DNA of 64,000 nucleotides from Ypsolopha sequella (Eukaryota > Arthropoda > Insecta > Lepidoptera > Ypsolophidae). The first letter of the stretch is position 1, and the number at the start of each line of letters is the position of its first letter. The position numbers were made by a program, and so were the translations under genes. Where the stretch lies: NCBI GenBank assembly GCA_934047225.1, contig OW203997.1, positions 11,146,417 through 11,210,416 on the forward strand. Reading direction: 5' to 3'. The notes under the pieces were generated by a model. The model saw only the letters and a program-made list of their open reading frames with translations, was not told where the DNA came from and did not search any database. Positions 44,402 through 56,203 of this stretch are shown here, piece after piece.

Positions 44402-46635
44402 CAGAATCGAGTCTTCAATCGTCTTTTGTTCAGAGGCTGTCGGATCATTGTCTTTGCCGTTCATTTCTAATGCAATGAATGAATCTGGAGATGGTGGTGG
44501 TCCAAAAGATATTTTTCTCTGAAAAACATAATAAATAAGTTTGAATTTACCTAAGCACATAGTATAATTTTTAACCTACTATAAATTATAAAATAATGCA
44601 AACGCATTAAAGAAAAATACTCAAGTTTCACAAACAAATATAAAATACTAGCTTTTGCCCGCGGCTTCGCCCGCGTTGATTAAGTTTTTGTGTAGTCTTA
44701 TCGAATCTCATCCCATCCTATCCCACTAATGCCATTATCCCATCCCATCCCATCCTCACTATCCCATCTCACTAATAATCAACGGTGTGAATGAGTAACA
44801 GTACATCACTTTTCTATAGGAACTTGACACCCCATTGCCTTCCAATGGGAACTGATTGATGGGATAAAAAGTAGCCTATGTTCTATTCCAGGTCTAGAAC
44901 TACATTTGTGCAAAGTTTCAGCCCAATCGGTTCAGTAGTTACGGCGTGAAGGAGTAACAAACATCCATCCATACATCCATCCATCCAAACTTTCACATTT
45001 ATAATATTAGTGGGGTAGTATTAATTCCTAAATATTTACCTAATTTCAAGGATATTACCACGTTATAAAAAAAGATTGGTAAATTCTCAAACCTACCGGA
45101 ATCGACTCTTCGATAGTCTTTTGTGCAGACATTGTTGGATCATTGTCTTTGCCTTCCATTTCTGAAGCAATGAATGAGCTTAGAGATTGTGGTGATCCAG
45201 ACGATGCTTTTCTCTGAGAAACATAACAGATAACGCTGAATATGTTTTAATACGTAATATAATTTTCAACGTACTAGGCTGTCGGGTGACAGTTGGTAAC
45301 CCTATGTCATCAAATAACAAGATGTGACCAATTCGTAGTGGTGTAGAAAAAAAACTACATCAAAATAAACAGGGTTGGCTCGACGCAACCTGGAAAATTT
45401 TGTAGAGTCAGCAAAAGCAGCACAATTTTATTGATAAAAAAAAATCAAATCATCAAGTATATATCATCGACAGAGCGTATAAAAGGTGCTAAAAAAAGCT
45501 TTTTTTCATATAAAAAGATATTCGATAAAATCAGGCTGATATAAGTACCAACATAGGACATGCAAACCTTATTTTTAAGCACCTTGTGATACGCTTTATC
45601 GAACATAGTACTTGCTACTTATTGACGTAATTTTTTGTCAGAAAATTTGCGTTGTTTTTGCTGACTGTATAAAACGCTCTAGGTTGCGCCTAGCCAACCC
45701 GGTTTATTTTGATGTAGTTTTTTTTCTACATCACTACGAGTTGGTCACATCTTGTTACTCGATGAGATAGTGTTCTCGACTGTATTCTGACAGTCTACTA
45801 TTCTATAGCATAAATTGCCACCGAATGACGTTAGCGTCAGCCGTCGGTTGGAGTCGACCATACAACGCTGACATTACCATCAATCGAGTACAGTCGGCGC
45901 TGTTTGGCATCGTCAGCGCGTCGAATGCAACCAATAGCTGACGCTCACTACCATTGTTCGATGGTAGTCGATGGCTATCGCCAACATGGTTCGACATGTG
46001 CAGTTAGCTACCGTTGTCTACGGCTACCGTTTTGAAAGTGATGTTCGTTTGTTGGCACCCTAAATATTTACAAAATTTCAATGACATTACATAATTTCAA
46101 TGACAATGATATTTGATAGGTGGTAGAGCTGATGCCGGGCTCGACTGTGGAGGTACCACCATCTTATTTGGAGACCCCCTCGAAGTAATTCAGGGGAGAG
46201 TAAGAGGACAGCTCACAGGCAAAAAACCAGGAGACCCACCATGCCTAGGACCGATGGATGGCGGTATATCCATCCCTTATAGCCGGGCCTTATATGGAAC
46301 AGACTGGTAACGGGCAGCGGCGTCACTGGTGCGAGGGTTCCGGCACCGCGCTCACCAACCCGCCTGCCTAGCGTGTGTGAGTATGGACAATTCTTCCAGG
46401 ATGACCACCGGGAATGACAAAATCCTGAAACGGCTTATGTCCAGCAGTGGATCTCAAAATTGAGAGGCCTGCGTTCTACCCATGAGCTACTATAATTGTT
46501 ACCAGTAATTATTCATATCTACTCTACTATGGATAATGATTGTGTAGGTAGATTATGTTAGGTACTTACTTACTTTACTGCATGTATTTTCAAAGCTTTT
46601 GTAGGCTTCTTTATTGTTTTAGGTTTTCGTGGCAT
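44402..46635 (-). CDS. Unrecognised gene with tandem-duplicated 117-nt exons
   Basis: Exon 1: ATG at 46,635, MPRKPKTIKKPTKALKIHA, lysine-rich, ending at 46,579 (GTAAAG donor, phase 0) or 46,574 (GTAAGT, phase 2). Exon 2: 45,213-45,097, acceptor TTTCTCAG, donor GTAGGT. Exon 3: 44,518-44,402, acceptor TTTTTCAG, donor GTAGAT. Exons 2 and 3 are each 39 codons in phase 0. They read RKASSGSPQSLSSFIASEME and RKISFGPPPSPDSFIALEMN, then GKDNDPT.S.QKTIE.SI in both; 27 of 39 residues match. Dispersed repeats fill the introns (44,648-45,015; 45,315-45,757; 46,113-46,500). I do not recognise the protein. The hydrophilic Ser/Pro/Asp-rich composition suggests a disordered, possibly nuclear protein. Joining exon 1 to exon 2 in frame needs the weaker donor or an unseen exon. 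The C-terminus is not found; a weak candidate exon is at about 44,021-44,070. Confidence 0.55.
44648..45015 (+). repeat. 'CCCGCGGCTTCGCCCGCG' repeat in the intron, with ATCCC minisatellite
   Basis: It starts ACTAGCTTTTGCCCGCGGCT and ends 'CATCCATCCATACATCCATC ... ATAATATTAGTGGGG'. Inside is an irregular (ATCCC)n run at 44,705-44,775. A shorter copy of the same repeat is at 54,955-55,125. Confidence 0.8.
45315..45757. mobile_element. Foldback MITE (443 bp) in the intron
   Basis: TAACAAGATGTGACCAA at 45,315 is inverted at 45,741-45,757. The arms run about 100 bp through GTAGTG.TGTAGAAAAAAAA, CTACATCAAAATAAAC and GGGTTGGCT. A TA boundary is possible. Non-coding. Confidence 0.8.
46113..46500. 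repeat. Old repeat plus SINE S1 head fragment
   Basis: 46,113-46,440 is GC-rich (GAGACCCACCATGCCTAGGA; CTGGTGCGAGGGTTCCGGCA) with a 65-codon frame but no recognised domain. It looks like an old retroelement piece. 46,445-46,495 (GGATCTCAAAATTGAGAGGC, CTGCGTTCTACCCATGAGCT) is the minus-strand head of the 27.3-kb SINE family. Confidence 0.5.
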
Positions 46636-46950
46636 TTTTCTCAATCATATTATATATTTATAATTTTTCTAAAAAAAGTTCTTTGCTAACTCGTCAAACT
46701 TCTAGTTTATTATAGCGTCCACGCGTGAACTTCACAGCACAATTTATCCTCTAAATAACTAAGTCCATTGCCGAAAGTACTCTCTGAACGCACGCAAATA
46801 AAAATCCTTATAAAAATTTTCGCAAACATGTCATCAGACGCTAGAGTGCGGTACGTGGCAACGAGTGACACAGCCTCCCCGTCTGAACGCCACTGCATAA
46901 CTGATGCCTGCGCCCGCGCAGAGCACCTCTTAGCCTTTGACCTTGAAATC
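46636..46950 (-). promoter_or_regulatory. Probable 5' UTR and promoter region of the duplicated-exon gene
   Basis: Upstream of the ATG at 46,635 the sequence becomes CpG-rich at 46,840-46,930 (GTCTGAACGCCACTGCATAA; GATGCCTGCGCCCGCGCAGA). On the minus strand it includes GCATCAGTTATG, an Inr-like TCAGT, near 46,895. No TATA box is evident. The role is inferred from position and composition. The 115-codon minus frame across it is taken as chance. Confidence 0.35.
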
Positions 46951-47099
46951 TTACATATTTCGATATTTTTAATAGAAAAAGTTACTGGATTTACTTGAGA
47001 TATGTTGCATTTTAAGTTCAACAGATTTTTAATTTTTTGGCGTGTAAATATTTCCAAACGTCATAGCAGATTAGGAGGAGTAGGGAATTCAAGCCAAAA

Positions 47100-47580
47100 A
47101 AACATCATACAGTTGTTATTTTTTTTAATATAGAAGTTTTGATCGTACAAAACCAAAATTTGTTGCAAATATTTTTAAAGAGTTATTGATTCATATATAT
47201 TTTTTTCAAGCCATTTGGTCCAGCCGTAAACGAGGAGTAGGCTTTAGAAAGTACCCATCTGGCTGTATTTGAAGGATCAAGCGCCTTAACCGATTACTAT
47301 AGTTGAAACCCAAACTCCTTACAATTAGCCGTTCGGGAGATATGGCCGATCAAAATTTTGGCAATTTTTTTTTCGATTTTTTTTATACCGTCATCTAGAT
47401 CTCGCCAAGCCCTTTTCTTAGAGTACCATGAACATGGTTTTAGCATCAGCCGTTTAGGAGATACGGCCCTGTAATGTTTTGATACTTTCGGCAGGTAGAT
47501 CTCGTCAAGACTTTTTCCTAGATATCCATCAACATGGATCTAACTCCAGCCGTTTGGGAGATACAGGCCGTCAAAGTTTT
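47100..47580. repeat. Mixed repeat fragments
   Basis: 47,229-47,294 (GAGTAGGCTTTAGAAAGTAC, ending CGCCTTAA) is a reversed fragment of TTAA family T1. 47,320-47,580 has three diverged copies of 'GTTTGGGAGATA.GGCC..' followed by 'TCTAGATCTCGCCAAGCCCT'. The same sequence is at 5,520-5,640. Confidence 0.6.
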
Positions 47581-47666
47581 GACAAAAAAAAAAGCTTTTT
47601 TTGGCACCCCAAGTTCCAACCCCAAGGGATGTACCACCTTCCGTTCCAAAGATATTTGCTGTGATA

Positions 47667-47695
47667 TAGATAGATAGATAGATAGATAGATAGAC

Positions 47696-47738
<43 letters not shown>

Positions 47739-47756
47739 CAGATAGATAGATAGATA
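47667..47756. repeat. (GATA)n microsatellite
   Basis: About 22 units of GATA with two GACA variants. Its tyrosine/leucine/serine-rich minus-strand reading frame is not a protein. Confidence 0.95.
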
Positions 47757-47789
47757 CCTCAAAAGAAAAAAAATTAACTCTAAAAGGAT

Positions 47790-48365
47790 CACTTCAGTGG
47801 CTGTCTGTCTGTCCGTCTGTTACAGTCGATTTGCTCTGTCACACATACTTTCAAGAATTTTCATGTCCACTATATTAAATTTCAAAATTGATGCCATTTT
47901 CGTAATTAAAGTCTCAAAAAACCATAAAAGCGACACCCAATTTGATATTTACACATTTCAACATTTCAACCCCATCGCACCCCAACAGGAGATGGTGGTA
48001 TTTCACGTCCACTACATTGGACTAAGAAATCGTTGTTGTTTTCGTAATCAGCGACCCGATAAACCATACAAACGATACCCATGTTGGTTTTCGGACACAG
48101 TCACCCCATTTCCCCCTTTTAGGGGTTGAATTCTGAAAAAACCTGAAATACATGTTTACTCATTTATGAATAGAAGTACTCCTGTGAAGTTTCGAATAAA
48201 ATAGTCTAACTAATCTTGTTTCCCCATACAAACTTTGGACACCCGTTTCACCACTATATAAGGTATCTTTATGCAAAATTTCATAGGACCAGCGGTTTAG
48301 GTTGTGCGTTGATATATCAGTCAGTCAGTCAGTCAGTCAGTCAGGACTCAATTTTATATACACAG
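47790..48365 (+). repeat. Dispersed lepidopteran repeat ending in (CAGT)n
   Basis: CTGTCTGTCTGTCCGTCTGT at 47,800, 'CCCCATACAAACTTTGGACA' at 48,221, and a TCAGTCAGTCAGTCAGTCAG run at 48,316-48,345. A 110-codon frame across it is not supported as a gene. Confidence 0.65.
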
Positions 48366-48599
48366 ATAAAATTACAAAATAATCAGATCATATGAAACCG
48401 ACAATTCTCTGTTCTTTATTATTTAACAAATAAAATTACAAATCAGGTCATAATATTTACTCTGATTTAGAAATTGAGCCTCGTGATAATTACTTTTCTT
48501 ATGAAATTTGAGGTTTCCACATAAATTGAATTTTCTTTGTGCCATGTTTTATCGTCTTCGCAAAATATACGAACGGTGATGGAGAAGATAATGAAGATA

Positions 48600-50345
48600 G
48601 CTAACAAAGAAATACTATTTTTCACTTCTCATACTCTAAAAAGTACTGGTTTATTCTAGCGGACTAAAACTACTAAAGTAGTGTTTACTTATTTTAAGAT
48701 TATAGCAATAGGCCATATAACCAGATACACAGTACAACTTCATAGACAAACTATCATATTCTATCATATTAGCGCGAACCCACGGGACGGAAACTTCAGA
48801 TGACGCTCAAGGATATACATATACAGTGACTTTAAATAGAGATAATATAAAATAAATAAATAGACATGCATATCTGATTATTTATTTAGGTCATTTAGAC
48901 TGTATGGGATAAGTTCCTTGTGCCTTCCCACTTGGAGGAAGAATTTAAAAATAAAACAGTCGCGGGAAAGAACTGTTGTTTTTTCTCAGTCAGCAGTACA
49001 TATCAACAGTTGCCACAAAATAAGAGGCCCGTTTTGACAGATAAGAACGACCGTAGAATATAACTTTACATGTAATAAATGAAACCGTTAACGAATAATT
49101 ATTAACTTATTGGGTTTAAAGAAAATAAATAAACGTTATTTAATTATCACGGAACATATTTCAAGTATTATTTTCACGCATATTCCAAAGTAAAGTGCAA
49201 TTTTGAATTACTACACAATGTCTCAAAAACAATTACATTCTCATTCAGTTTTTTCTTAATAATAGTGTTGTAACTAGATAATCGCCTACTTTCACGGACT
49301 CAATTCGATTCCACGTGAAAATAATTAACTTGTTTTAATATTGATAAAATAATTGTAATGATCTGTAATTAGCTTTTGTGAGACCAGTACACATAAAGCC
49401 AAGTTTAAATTTCCTTTTTTTTTTTTTGCAAATATTAACTTTTTAGATTTGACATTTGCATGTATTTGTAACGGTGTCGCGGATACCGAAAAATATAATA
49501 TAATAATTGTGCTAAATATGTAACATACCACTTAGCTTTTAAACTTACAGTTTACAAAAACAAAAAATATATATATAAAAAACATGCACTTATTGCTTGA
49601 AGTCTCATTTTTTTAATTAATGAATTGGTTTACAGGCAAAGTTTTCCATAAACATCCTATTAATAGACAGATTGGCTGGTTAGAAATTTGGTATTTTTTT
49701 TTTATAAGGCAAGGAGCAATTTTTTCGTATTGAAGCCTACATATTTTTCTTACTGGCCAGTATTTTAAATCTATCAACGCACTGACCTCTATCTAACTTG
49801 AGATCAGTGAAGTACAACATTACAAAATATTACTGGCACGTAAGAATTTCCATTTCAGATTCTTTTCGTAGAGAAAAAATTAAAAACTGGTTTTAGCACC
49901 CGAAATATCTTTCTATCACCATCTTATCATAATTTTCAATACATAAAATTTACATTTAACTATCCAATGGTTAATTAAATGTTCTTCCTAGAAATTATAA
50001 TCAATAAACTTGAAAATATTTCAAACGATAACAAACTTATAATATTTTGAATCGATTTCTCGTGAGAATCGGTTGATCTAGTTACCGATTTACATGGTTC
50101 ACATCCATAGATAAGTTACGATGACATATCCCAAAACGGACCTATTACATTGTTACTACTGTAGTTGTTTGATTATTAAAATTTACGTTAAGTATTACTT
50201 AAAGTTAAAAAAGTCATCCAGTGATGGTGAAATAATAGTGTTTTATTTCCTCACAATCGAAGTGAAAAGTAGAGTGTTGAACTTGGCTACAAACGAGCCA
50301 TATTACCTCGAAGTACAGCTGCTTTCGCCAAGGCTAAATTTCACT
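48600..50345 (+). repeat. Dispersed element, copy 2 (longer)
   Basis: 48,610-49,000 matches 4,360-4,720 (CAGATACACAGTACAACTT; CTTCCCACTTGGAGGAAGAA; TTTTCTCAGTCAGCAGTA). 50,200-50,340 matches 5,040-5,165, including the SSSDGEIIVFYFLTIEVKSR reading. The 1.2 kb between has no counterpart in copy 1. It is either lost there or a later insertion here. Confidence 0.6.
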
Positions 50346-50450
50346 TACATTTTACCAGTTTCAATAATAATTCATTATCTATAATTTAGTACTTTAAGAG
50401 GAAAGTGCTTGTATGAAAAGTATTTGACTCAATTTCATTGACTTGATATG

Positions 50451-50565
50451 TACAGTGGAGACCACATCAATCTATACACTTGCAGTACGAAATTAGCCCC
50501 TAAAGAGAAGAATATAAGATAGGTACAAAGTCCAATATGTCTTACTTGATGCGGTCTCCACTGTA
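50451..50565. mobile_element. mariner-type MITE, family M1 copy 1 (115 bp)
   Basis: TA-bounded, with ends CAGTGGAGACCACATCAA and TTGATGCGGTCTCCACTG. Only about five differences from the copy at 62,980-63,094. Non-coding. Confidence 0.9.
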
Positions 50566-50889
50566 CATCAAGGAAGGATATTTTAATTTATTATTAGATA
50601 TTATTGCGTGCTTAAATCATTCACTATTTGTTATTATTATTAGTTATCATTCTTGGTAAATTAATGCTTATTTCATCAAAAAAATTAAATGATCCCGAAG
50701 TTTATGCGCGCGCCGCCATCAGGAATCAGGAAGTTTATTCTTTCTTTGTGCTTTTCTCTGTGATTGACACCAAAGAGAATATAATTTAAATTGTCATCAC
50801 GACATGCAGTGCGTCTGGAATACTCTTGGAACCAGCGATATATCCGAAATACTTGGAATAGTACAAAGAATACCAATATTTTTTTTCGC

Positions 50890-51310
50890 TATCCTCATTT
50901 TCTCGCCTAGCGAATTTCATGACGTTCCGATAAACGATACTCGAGTTATCGTCGGACAAACGTTCATACATACATATATACTTACATACATATCTACCTA
51001 CATACAAAAATACATAGATTCAATTGGTCAAGTACTTCTCTACAAGACTCGGAGAACTTCGCTCTCTCGTTCAACTAGTAGTTCGCCCCGAACTGTGAAC
51101 TTGCGACTCGATCTTGACAGACTTGGCTGTTGATGGAAATTAAAAATTATTTTTGTCTCATTTACGCCTACCAAATTTTATGATTTTCCGATCAAAAATA
51201 TTCGCGTCATCGTCGAACAAACATTCATATTCATTCATACATACAAACGCCGGATTGTTCAAGTAGACTCAGAGAACTTCGATCGATTAGCTCGCTCGTT
51301 CAACAAGTTA
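50890..51310. repeat. Diverged two-unit duplication
   Basis: 50,890-51,095 and 51,150-51,310 share GATTTTCCGAT/GACGTTCCGAT, 'ATCGTCG.ACAAAC.TTCATA', a (CATA)n run, and 'CAGAGAACTTCG...GCTCGTTCAAC'. The second unit is shorter. Non-coding. Confidence 0.6.
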
Positions 51311-52060
51311 CAAATAAAAAGAAAAACAGTTCACTTTCATATAAATTATTTACATAAAAACACCTTTCTTTTCAAGAATAATTTTCAATAATGTACCTGC
51401 TAAAAGTTAAAAGGTTTACAATATACGCGTAATAAATAACCGACTTTTTACATAAATAATCTGTCAGCCAACAAACATAAACTGTTGCAAAATATTCGGT
51501 TGAGTGAAGACTTTGAATAAACGATAGGATATTTTCTGATCTTTACAAATATATATTTTTTCTGAGCATATAATATTTTATGGAAAGGCCCTATTTATAC
51601 AGTAACATAAATACATGAATTTAAAACATAACCTCACATTCTTGTTATTTATAGTTTTAACTTATTACAAACAAAATTCCTTTATTTGGTGAACTTGCAA
51701 TACTAGGAAGTTCTAAGGCAGAGGGAATATTTTTCCCACCAATTTTTTTCTATCTTAACTGGTAATATATTTTATATTTATTTTGTTTTTCTTCTTATTT
51801 TTTACATACTCACACTAATAATTATTGACATGGTACCAAAATATATTGTGATTTTTTTTTTCATTAATTTATTTATTACTTTCAATTTATAATTAAATCA
51901 TTTATGACTTCAATATTTCATGCGAAAACCTTATGCCCTTTAAAGGGTTAAATAATTTAACATGAAACTTTGGTATTGATCAGTTTCATAGTACAATTTC
52001 TACGGTAAAACGTCTTTTCAGGCGGTTATAACAGCCGAACAGCCGGTGACCGTAAAAGGT
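51311..52060. other. No gene recognised
   Basis: AT-rich, unassigned. Confidence 0.4.
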
Positions 52061-52067
52061 CCGGTTT

Positions 52068-52456
52068 AAGGTTAAACGTCAGTCGCTTAGCTCAAAGTGC
52101 ATAACTTATATTAGTATTTCTTTTTTGGAAGTAAAAAATTGAAAACCATTTTGGTATGTGGCAGTTGACGCCAATAGTTTAGTATTAGTGAGGTTTATAA
52201 AGCATGAGTTTGAAATTTAATTCACAATTAGTCATGATCTTGTCCAAACAAAATTAAAACAGCATTTTAAATTGGTTTTGAGAAGATCATAATTAATTGT
52301 GTACACAATTTCAAACTCTTGCTTTATAAACCTCACTAATACTGAACTATTGGTGTGAAGTGCCACAGAGCAAAATGCTTTTAAATAAAAAAAATATGAA
52401 CAAGAAAAACACAGTTAAGTTATGAACTTTGCGCTTAGCTACTAACGTTTAACCTT
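52068..52456. mobile_element. Foldback MITE, family FB-A copy 2
   Basis: The ends AAGGTTAAACGTCAGTCGCT and its inverse (ACTAACGTTTAACCTT at 52,456) define the full element. The interior shares GTGAGGTTTATAAAG.ATGAG and TTTATAAACCTCACTAAT with copy 1 at 3,519-3,911. Confidence 0.85.
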
Positions 52457-53360
52457 AACTCAGATGTTAATTATGTAAAAAATTTAAATGACATGACAAA
52501 GGATATGTGAAACGATAATTTGAATTAAATATAAAAGACAGTGGCCCCGGAAATAAAGTAGAGCTAGGTACATTAACCATAATTTCTAAAACACCACTCT
52601 GACCTTTACATTTTTTGAATTATAAATAATAACACAGAATTTTAAAAATATCATAATATTAGTAAGAAACAAGAAGATATGCCTTATGACTGGGATAAGA
52701 AACATTCTAAAAATGGCAAGGAAATTTTTCAGGGGCTTGTTCAAATATGAGAATGCAAGACAACATTAACTTCGTGCATACCATGTGGTTTTAGAAAGTA
52801 AGAATTTGTGCAGATAGTTGTAGTTTTCAAATTGTATTTATTTTTTTAAGAGAACTCATTTATTTAAACATAACATAACAAAAAATACAAACTTAATAAT
52901 CCTACAAATACTAAAAACTAGTGACCTAAATTATCATATTATAAATTAAACTTAATAAAAATTGCAGCAAGGTCTCTGCCGTTGTATGTAGTCGTTGTAT
53001 TATTCGAAAATTGCTGTTGAGATTTAGCCACTTGATCAAAGGAATTTAAAAGCGTACATAGTTTAGTTTAATTTTTGTAGATTACATTAAAATTTTAAAG
53101 ATCTGCGGGCACGGCAGTGCCGCCGCCAAAACGAGCCTACGTACCTTATCTTGTAACGTTTTGTCGTATTTTCGAACCCTTATAGCTTCGGCTTGGAACA
53201 TACTAGAGAGCTCAAATTTTCTGGATAATAATGCAGTTAACAGACTTATGAAATACGCTGTTTCATTTGTCTAGCTTTTATGATGGATTTTGTTAAAACC
53301 TAAATATGTACGTCGATTTTGTCACTAATTCACTCATTCAATGACTGATTTATGATCATT
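52457..53360. other. No gene recognised
   Basis: AT-rich. 52,845-52,880 looks like a reversed retroelement tail (TATTTATTTTTTTAAGAGAA) but no protein follows. Confidence 0.35.
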
Positions 53361-53369
53361 AAAACCTCT

Positions 53370-53765
53370 AAGGTACTTTCTGGAGTCTTAGAAAACTGAA
53401 ATTTGACAAAACTTTGAAGAAATCTGTAACGTTCACCCTCCAACCCATCAGAAAGAGTAGTCCGGTTCTATTATAAAAAAATATTTTTAAGCTTTCAAAA
53501 GTCCTAGAAAGCGAAAATCTAGTGTGTAGGCTAAAATTAGCAAACAAACAACAAAATTATTGAGAAATCTGTAACTATCACTAAATCCCTAATAACCTCG
53601 GTCTGGTTCTGTATTATAAAACAATTTCTATTCCAAACTTCCAAAAGTCCTAAAAGGCTGAAATTTGATATGCAGACTAGGATTTGCCCATAAACAAAGA
53701 AAAAATGAAAAAATCTATAACTTTTACACTCAAACTTGTTCAAAAATTATGACTTGGCCGTTTCA
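53370..53765. repeat. Three-unit diverged tandem repeat, ~150-bp period
   Basis: Each unit has 'AAAGTCCTA.AAAG..GAAA', 'AGAAATCTGTAAC..T.AC' and 'GG.CTGGTTCT.TTATAAAA'. Starts are near 53,370, 53,490 and 53,635. No frame is conserved between units. Confidence 0.65.
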
Positions 53766-54413
53766 TGAAACTTTTGCATGACACAGTATTAAAGACCAGG
53801 GACTTAATTTCTTACCATAATGGGAGCTTCTTTGTGACGGCCGCGGAACGGCCAAGCCATACTTCTTGACCATATGAGCTAATGAGTCTTGGCAACCTTT
53901 ACATGAAATGTTTTTGGTGGGATACAATATACGTAAAAATACTGAAAATTCTGTTCTTACTTTCGTAACATTTTGACGGGAGGTCAATTGAATATTGTGA
54001 TTCATTTATTCAAAAACTCGTTCCTTTATTCGTGTTTAACTAGCTTATTCAGTGGAAAATTTAATGGGTTTTGAATACGAGTAAAGCTTATCGTATGCTG
54101 GTATTAAAGTACCTTTCAAAATAAGTTATAAACGTTTGTTATTTAGCCCAGCAATGGAGTTGGAGGTACAATAATCAAATTGCTGTTACTAAAACTTTGT
54201 AAGTTACACTCAAATAGAAATTATTGTTATGGTGTAACACTTTGTTTTTTGGACAAAAATTTAACGACAAGAATTATTTTGAGTGGATACTTTGTTCGCA
54301 CCTCGTATAGAATAAGAAAGAATATTTCTTGATTTACAGAATGATCCATAATAATTAAAATGTTTTGTCTTTTGAATTATAAGACAAATTTTCTTCAGTA
54401 TACAATACAGGGT

Positions 54414-54538
54414 GTTAAGATGAAGTTGCGCAAGCCGAAAACTGGCGATGGTACTGGAACATACGAAAAACATTTCGTGAAAAAAAATTGAGAAATCGAG
54501 ACGGGTACTAACGCCAGTTTCCGGCTTCCGCAGCTTAC
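54414..54538. mobile_element. Small palindromic element
   Basis: TGAAGTTGCGCAAGCCGAAA ACTGGCG at the left is imperfectly inverted at 54,511-54,538. Followed by an (AT)n run. Confidence 0.6.
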
Positions 54539-54954
54539 ATATTATATATATATATATATTTTTTTTTATTTATATATATTTATGAAATTTTTAAGTGGTA
54601 GGTGTATGTATGTATTTTATCATATAATGTTGATATATATAGTTTACTAAACTATATTTAGTATATTTAAATCGGTACCCTAAAATATTTTGACATCATG
54701 GTACTACCCTCAACAACTTCCCCATTGCTAAAGATTGCTAAATAATATTAAGCTCGCCTATGTACGAAATGTTTATCTTGTGCAATAAAGAATTTTATTA
54801 TTATAATTATAGAAATGCATGTTCATAATTTTGTACGTCACTTCCGGAATGAAGCTTTTTAACGACGGATAGTGTAATTGGTAATTTCTGATTATAGATT
54901 ATTACGTTTTTTAATCGATCATAATTTCTCATAAATTTTTATTCATAACTAGCT

Positions 54955-55125
54955 TTTGCCCGCGGCTTCACCCGCGTTGATTACGTTTTCGTGTAGTCGT
55001 ATCGTATTCCAGGTCTAGAACTACATGTTTGCAAAGTTTCAGCCCAATCGGTTTAGTGGTTACGACGTGAAGAAGTAACAAACATCCATCCATCCGTCCA
55101 AACGTTCGCATTTATAATATGGGAT
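54955..55125 (+). repeat. 'CCCGCGGCTTCACCCGCG' repeat, short copy
   Basis: ACTAGCTTTTGCCCGCGGCT, then CCAGGTCTAGAACTACATG, AGTTTCAGCCCAATCGGTTT and CATCCATCCATCC. Same unit as 44,648-45,015 without the ATCCC minisatellite. Confidence 0.8.
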
Positions 55126-55194
55126 ATGATAAATTAACGCTTAGTTAATCTGAATAGTGAAAAACTTAAAATAAATACGCTGCCATCACTAACA

Positions 55195-55420
55195 TAATAT
55201 TCAAATCAAATCAAATATAAATTTATTTACGATAGCAATACAACATTTACAGTGATTACATAAATTAGGCATAATGTGACAAGTTGTAGAAACGATTTTT
55301 ACACAACGGACCCTAAACAAAGCTGAACTTAGATATTATGGCCACCATTGATTCCTACCTCTGTGATTGAGTGAAGAGTTGACATAAGAGGTATCCACTT
55401 AAATAACTCATGTTTTTATC
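55195..55420 (-). mobile_element. LINE 3' end, minus strand
   Basis: ATTCAAATCAAATCAAATAT AAATTTATTTA is the reversed terminal repeat tail found at the 3' end of lepidopteran CR1/Jockey-like LINEs. No protein is readable beyond. Confidence 0.5.
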
Positions 55421-55634
55421 TCTGACGCTACCCGCTTCTTTTTTTAGTTAACTTGTTTGCTCCAAATTCCAACAATGTGTCACCATAAAAACCTCTGCGT
55501 GAAACTAGGTCACGTGACGTATAAAAGTAACAGCCAGTTTTCACCACGTTTAGGGACCACGCGTCCTTGCCGCCCTTTAATTTAACCCTCGATTTAACCA
55601 TGAAAATGTAACATGAAAACTATTTGTCAGTTCT

Positions 55635-56015
55635 GCAGATTAAGAGCCCGTCGGAGGATGAATAGTTCATACAAACGGAATACCGAAACTCATTGTAAAT
55701 TATACACATTTTAAGGTAATTTGTATTTTTTTCGATTGGATTACAGAATATTTCGGTTCCCGAATGTCTATTTTATATGAACACTGATTTAAAGACGAAA
55801 AATAAAGAACTTAAAATTGACATGGAAAACTTATTTTTCTCATATTTCGTGTTTAAATCAGTGTTCTTATAAAATATATATTTAAGAAACTGTAATTTCT
55901 GTAAATTCTGTGATCCAGTCGGAATAAATAAACAACCTTAAGATAATGTATATTTTACAAATGATTTTGGTATTCCGTTTGTATTAACTATGTATCCTCC
56001 GCCGGGCTCGTAAGT
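55635..56015. mobile_element. MITE with ~75-bp imperfect inverted ends
   Basis: GAGCCCGTCGGAGGATGAAT at 55,645 and GTATCCTCCGCCGGGCTC ending at 56,010 are inverted. Pairing runs on through ATACAAACGGAATACC. A TTA/TAA flank suggests a PIF/Harbinger-type target, but the two flanks are not identical. Confidence 0.7.
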
Positions 56016-56203
56016 AATATTGTATTATATTATAGTATTATAGGTGTTTGTCAATTCATCAGCATTAAACAAGTTAACTGCCCTTGTTGCTACGGCGTAG
56101 AAGCGCTACGTGTCTAGTATAGTTCTTGCGGTTTGTAGATCCTCTAGGATCTCTAGGGGGTCTAACACGCACTGCCGATACAGTGTCTTTCCATCAAACG
56201 TGC

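Noticed and set aside
46710..47057. 115-codon minus-strand frame upstream of the duplicated-exon gene
   Set aside because: No recognisable motif, and its composition is explained by the CpG-rich upstream region. I kept it as probable 5' UTR/promoter.
47571..47792. Tyr/Leu/Ser repeat protein
   Set aside because: Produced by the (GATA)n microsatellite.
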